From: JBFKOL01 sp041628815
Lineage (GTDB): Bacteria > Bacteroidota > Bacteroidia > Chitinophagales > Saprospiraceae
NCBI GenBank assembly: GCA_041628815.1
Contig: JBFKOL010000167.1
Location: 1-8,791, forward strand
Reading direction: 5' to 3'
DNA length: 8,791 nucleotides
Position 1 is the first letter of the stretch. The number at the start of each line of letters is the position of its first letter. Position numbers and translations under genes: made by a program. This document shows positions 6,632-8,791 of the stretch, piece after piece. The notes beneath the pieces were generated by a model, which worked only from the letters and a program-made list of their open reading frames with translations, was not told the DNA's origin and did not search any database.

Positions 6632-7533
6632 GCCACCGAGAACGAAGGGCTGCCATCATCCTTTGCATATTGATCATATTGGTCCAGTGTATAGCAAGGA
6701 TGATACATCACGTCCACCCTGCCATAAAAAATCATCGGCATGAGGCCATTGAGGCCTACCTGGCATACAAGGCGTTGCAGGACACTATTGAGCCTCCTTC
6801 TTATCAGACTTTAACAGAGCCTTTCCGTTTTGACCCAAATAGTCTGCCGGGAGACAGCTTGTTGCTGCTTGGATTTTCCTCTCGATTTGTAAGAAACCTC
6901 GTAAAGTACCGCAATGCGGGAGGATCATTCCGCAGACCAACAGACTTGATGCGCATCTATGGCTCCGACTCGCTACAAATTGACAGCATGCTTGCATGGG
7001 TGGAAATTCCAACCCGCCCAACCTCCAATAATCTGAAACAACCCATGAGTGTTACAGAATCCAGGATGAAGTTGACCCGCCAGGCCGCTGACAAGAACGC
7101 TCAAGTCGAACGAATCGACCTCAACGTGGCGGATTCAGTTTCTCTGGTAAGGTTGAAGGGAATCGGTCCCGTCTTGTCTGCCCGAATCATCAGGTACCGC
7201 AATATTCTTGGCGGTTTTAGCGAGGTTAGTCAACTCAAAGAAGTATATGGATTATCCGAAGAGACTTTTGTACGCATCCAGCCCCGGCTCTATGTCGGAA
7301 AACCACATAACATGCTTCACATCGATTCCATGTCCTTTCGCCAAATATTGAGACATCCATACACGGATTATGAGGTAACCAAAATCCTCAAAAACCAAGC
7401 ATCCTCACCCCGAGATAGTTTCATCCACGAGTTGAGAGCGGCCATGGGTGAGGAGAGATGGCTTCGTTTATGGCCGTACCTTTTTGAGAAAGACCCGTTT
7501 CAAATTATGCACACAGATTCTACCAAAACATAA
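6628..7533 (+). CDS. ComEA-like protein with repeated helix-hairpin-helix units
   Basis: A 301-residue protein, probably anchored by a helix at residues 8-24 with the rest outside the inner membrane. Three ComEA-like units can be seen. Unit 1 (66-127) has FRFDPNSL, KYRNAGGSF and DLMRIYG. Unit 2 (162-224) is the best preserved, with IDLNVADS, LKGIGPVLSARIIRYR and GGFSEVSQLKEVYG. Unit 3 (229-285) keeps LHIDSMSFRQILRHPYTDYE but has lost the glycine hairpin, so it is degenerate. ComEA proteins bind incoming double-stranded DNA in the periplasm. Order and overlap with comEC support a DNA-uptake role, although comparable multi-HhH proteins in Bacteroidota are mostly uncharacterised. The preferred start at 6628 gives an ATGA overlap with the comEC stop, typical of translational coupling; an ATG at 6613 in the same frame would add only five residues. 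Confidence 0.85.
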   Translation: MSHRERRAAIILCILIILVQCIARMIHHVHPAIKNHRHEAIEAYLAYKALQDTIEPPSYQTLTEPFRFDPNSLPGDSLLLLGFSSRFVRNLVKYRNAGGSFRRPTDLMRIYGSDSLQIDSMLAWVEIPTRPTSNNLKQPMSVTESRMKLTRQAADKNAQVERIDLNVADSVSLVRLKGIGPVLSARIIRYRNILGGFSEVSQLKEVYGLSEETFVRIQPRLYVGKPHNMLHIDSMSFRQILRHPYTDYEVTKILKNQASSPRDSFIHELRAAMGEERWLRLWPYLFEKDPFQIMHTDSTKT

Positions 7534-7547
7534 TCCGATTCACCGCG

Positions 7548-7580
7548 TTTGTTTTACATTGAGGTGTTATAGTGCTTTTG
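7548..7580 (+). promoter_or_regulatory. Candidate Bacteroidota-type promoter for the ABC exporter
   Basis: TTTG at 7548-7551 and TGCTTTTG at 7573-7580 are separated by 21 bases. The consensus is TTTG, 19-21 bases, then TAnnTTTG; here one base differs (TG for TA). A transcript from about 7586 would reach the GTG start at 7612 with a short leader. This would let the exporter be transcribed separately from comEC and the ComEA-like gene. The match is short and could be chance. Confidence 0.3.
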
Positions 7581-7596
7581 ACAATTTCCATTGTCA
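7579..7596 (+). repeat. Short hairpin between the ComEA-like and ABC exporter genes
   Basis: TGACAAT (7579-7585) pairs with ATTGTCA (7590-7596) around a TTCC loop. It lies 46 bases after the stop of the ComEA-like gene and 15 bases before the exporter GTG. It has low GC and no T-run after it, so it is a poor intrinsic terminator. It overlaps the end of the candidate -7 box and could be an operator or leader hairpin. Confidence 0.3.
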
Positions 7597-7611
7597 CCCA
7601 TCCTTTCGAAT

Positions 7612-8791
7612 GTGAAACACTTATTCTACCTGAACCGGTTCTTATTGCGCTATAAATGGCGCTTGCTTGCAGGAACAATTTTCGTAATCCTGCAAAACTA
7701 CTTTCGCCTGCTTGTCCCCCCCCAGTTCAGGAAAGCCTTGGACCTTGCCAGCGTCTGCCTTGCAGAGTACCGGATACTTGATGATCCTGAAGAGAAATCT
7801 GCTCTTCTCAAATACATTACACTCAACTTGTCCGACTATGCTCTATTGGTACTTGGATTTGCTGTGTTGATGGGTGTTTTCATGTACTTAATGCGTATGA
7901 CCGTCATTGTCGTTTCCAGGTTGATCGAATACGACCTGCGCAAAGTGATATTTGCGCATTACGAAGAGTTGGATGCGGCCTTTTTTACCCGTAACTCGAC
8001 AGGTGACATGATGTCGAGGATTACCGAGGACGTTTCCAAGGTTCGTATGTACCTGGGGCCCGGACTGCTGTATTGTGTCAACCTCGTGACCTTGTTTATC
8101 CTGGCAATTGTTGAAATGTATTATGTGAATAAAACGCTGACGCTCTATGCCCTTCTTCCACTTCCAATCCTGTCGGTCTCCATCTATTATGTCAGCAACA
8201 TCATCAACAAAAAGAGTGAGTTGATTCAACGCCAGTTAGCCAAGTTGACCACCATCGCACAGGAAGTATATTCGGGAATCCGCGTGGTAAAGTCCTATGC
8301 CAAAGAACCCCAGTTTCGCAATTTTTTTGCCGAAGAAAGTGAATTATTCAAGGACAATTCGATGTCGTTGGCAAAGGTAAATGCCCTTTTTCATCCTTTG
8401 ATGATCATCCTGGTTTCTTCAAGTATCCTGCTTGTCGTGATTGTTGGCGGCCAGGAGGTGGCTAAAGGGAACATCACTCATGGCAATATAGCCGAATTCA
8501 TCATCTATGTGAATATGCTGACATGGCCATTCACCGCTGTAGGGTGGATTGTTTCCATCGTTCAACAAGCTGAGGCGAGCCAAGGCCGTATCAATGAATT
8601 CCTTAATACCCAACCTTCCATTGTCAATCCGTCGGACGCAACCCATGAGATCAAGGGAGAAATTGAATTTAGGAATGTTTCTTTTTCCTATGAAGGGTCT
8701 GGAATCATGGCATTGAAGAATATCAGCTTTTCTACACGTGTGGGTGAAAAACTGGGCATCATTGGACGCACTGCCTCGGGCAAGTCCAGCA
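7612..8791 (+). CDS. MsbA-type ABC exporter, membrane domain plus start of ATPase domain (partial)
   Basis: The frame is open for 393 codons from GTG at 7612 and runs off the right edge, so the C-terminal ATPase domain is missing. Residues 1-330 are the exporter membrane domain: MKHLFYLNRFLLRYKWRL, helices near 18-36, 76-101, 150-193, 259-280 and 290-318, and the coupling segment AAFFTRNSTGDMMSRITEDV at 122-141. Residues 350-361 begin the ATPase domain (IEFRNVSFSYEG), and Walker A, GRTASGKS, is at 385-392 just before the edge. Half-transporters of this group dimerise and move lipids, glycolipids, peptides or drugs using ATP; the substrate cannot be told here. The GTG start puts MKHLFYLN next to the first helix; no in-frame ATG occurs nearby, and a TTG at 7591 is less likely. 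No Shine-Dalgarno site is visible. Confidence 0.88.
   Translation, partial: MKHLFYLNRFLLRYKWRLLAGTIFVILQNYFRLLVPPQFRKALDLASVCLAEYRILDDPEEKSALLKYITLNLSDYALLVLGFAVLMGVFMYLMRMTVIVVSRLIEYDLRKVIFAHYEELDAAFFTRNSTGDMMSRITEDVSKVRMYLGPGLLYCVNLVTLFILAIVEMYYVNKTLTLYALLPLPILSVSIYYVSNIINKKSELIQRQLAKLTTIAQEVYSGIRVVKSYAKEPQFRNFFAEESELFKDNSMSLAKVNALFHPLMIILVSSSILLVVIVGGQEVAKGNITHGNIAEFIIYVNMLTWPFTAVGWIVSIVQQAEASQGRINEFLNTQPSIVNPSDATHEIKGEIEFRNVSFSYEGSGIMALKNISFSTRVGEKLGIIGRTASGKSS
7716..7723 (+). repeat. C8 homopolymer inside the ABC exporter gene
   Basis: Eight consecutive C bases encode part of LVPPQ at about residues 34-38 of the exporter. A gain or loss of one base would bring an in-frame stop within about 20 to 55 codons, so replication slippage here would switch the gene off. 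Such tracts can be phase-variable sites but can also be sequencing-error hotspots. The frame is intact as given. Confidence 0.5.

Noticed and set aside
7888..8229. A 113-codon minus-strand reading frame opposite the ABC exporter
   Set aside because: The exporter frame on the plus strand is intact and carries the coupling-helix motif here; the antisense product has no motif.

Overview
This window looks like chromosomal DNA from a member of the Bacteroidota, possibly the Saprospiria/Chitinophagia side; that placement rests on recalled family resemblance, not a search. Signs are a ComEC-like channel protein with no metallo-beta-lactamase domain, a ComEA-like protein with several helix-hairpin-helix (HhH) units, a YfhO-family protein with the LWTNAMFGGMP signature, an OmpA-domain protein paired with a membrane-anchored HhH protein, a near absence of Shine-Dalgarno sites, and AT-rich boxes resembling the Bacteroidota -7 element (TAnnTTTG). 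No rRNA, tRNA, CRISPR array, insertion sequence or phage gene was seen.

The layout is two divergent gene blocks separated by a 184-base non-coding region (4648-4831). Leftward, in transcription order, are an OmpA-domain envelope protein, a membrane-anchored coiled-coil protein with two HhH repeats, a membrane-linked sulfotransferase, a family-4-like glycosyltransferase, and the N-terminal 141 residues of a YfhO-family membrane protein that runs off the left edge. Gaps are 13, 64, 21 and 18 bases, so this is probably one or two operons. Rightward are a ComEC/Rec2-family protein, a ComEA-like HhH protein whose start overlaps the comEC stop (ATGA), and after a 78-base gap an MsbA-type ABC exporter that runs off the right edge at its Walker A motif.

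Functionally there are two themes. The first is the cell envelope: a peptidoglycan-binding OmpA domain, and a sulfotransferase-glycosyltransferase-YfhO set that could make or decorate a surface glycan or lipid, with an exporter on the other side. The second is DNA handling at the membrane: ComEC with a ComEA-like protein on one strand, and an anchored tandem-HhH protein divergent from them. Whether these HhH proteins act together is inference.

No clearly new system is demonstrated. The points most worth a second look are the tandem-HhH anchored protein beside comEC, the degenerate first OmpA-like unit, the short ComEC with a His/Cys-rich tail, and two palindromes at gene junctions in the leftward block. 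Several natural starts differ from the longest reading frames, and the preferred starts are given in the entries.
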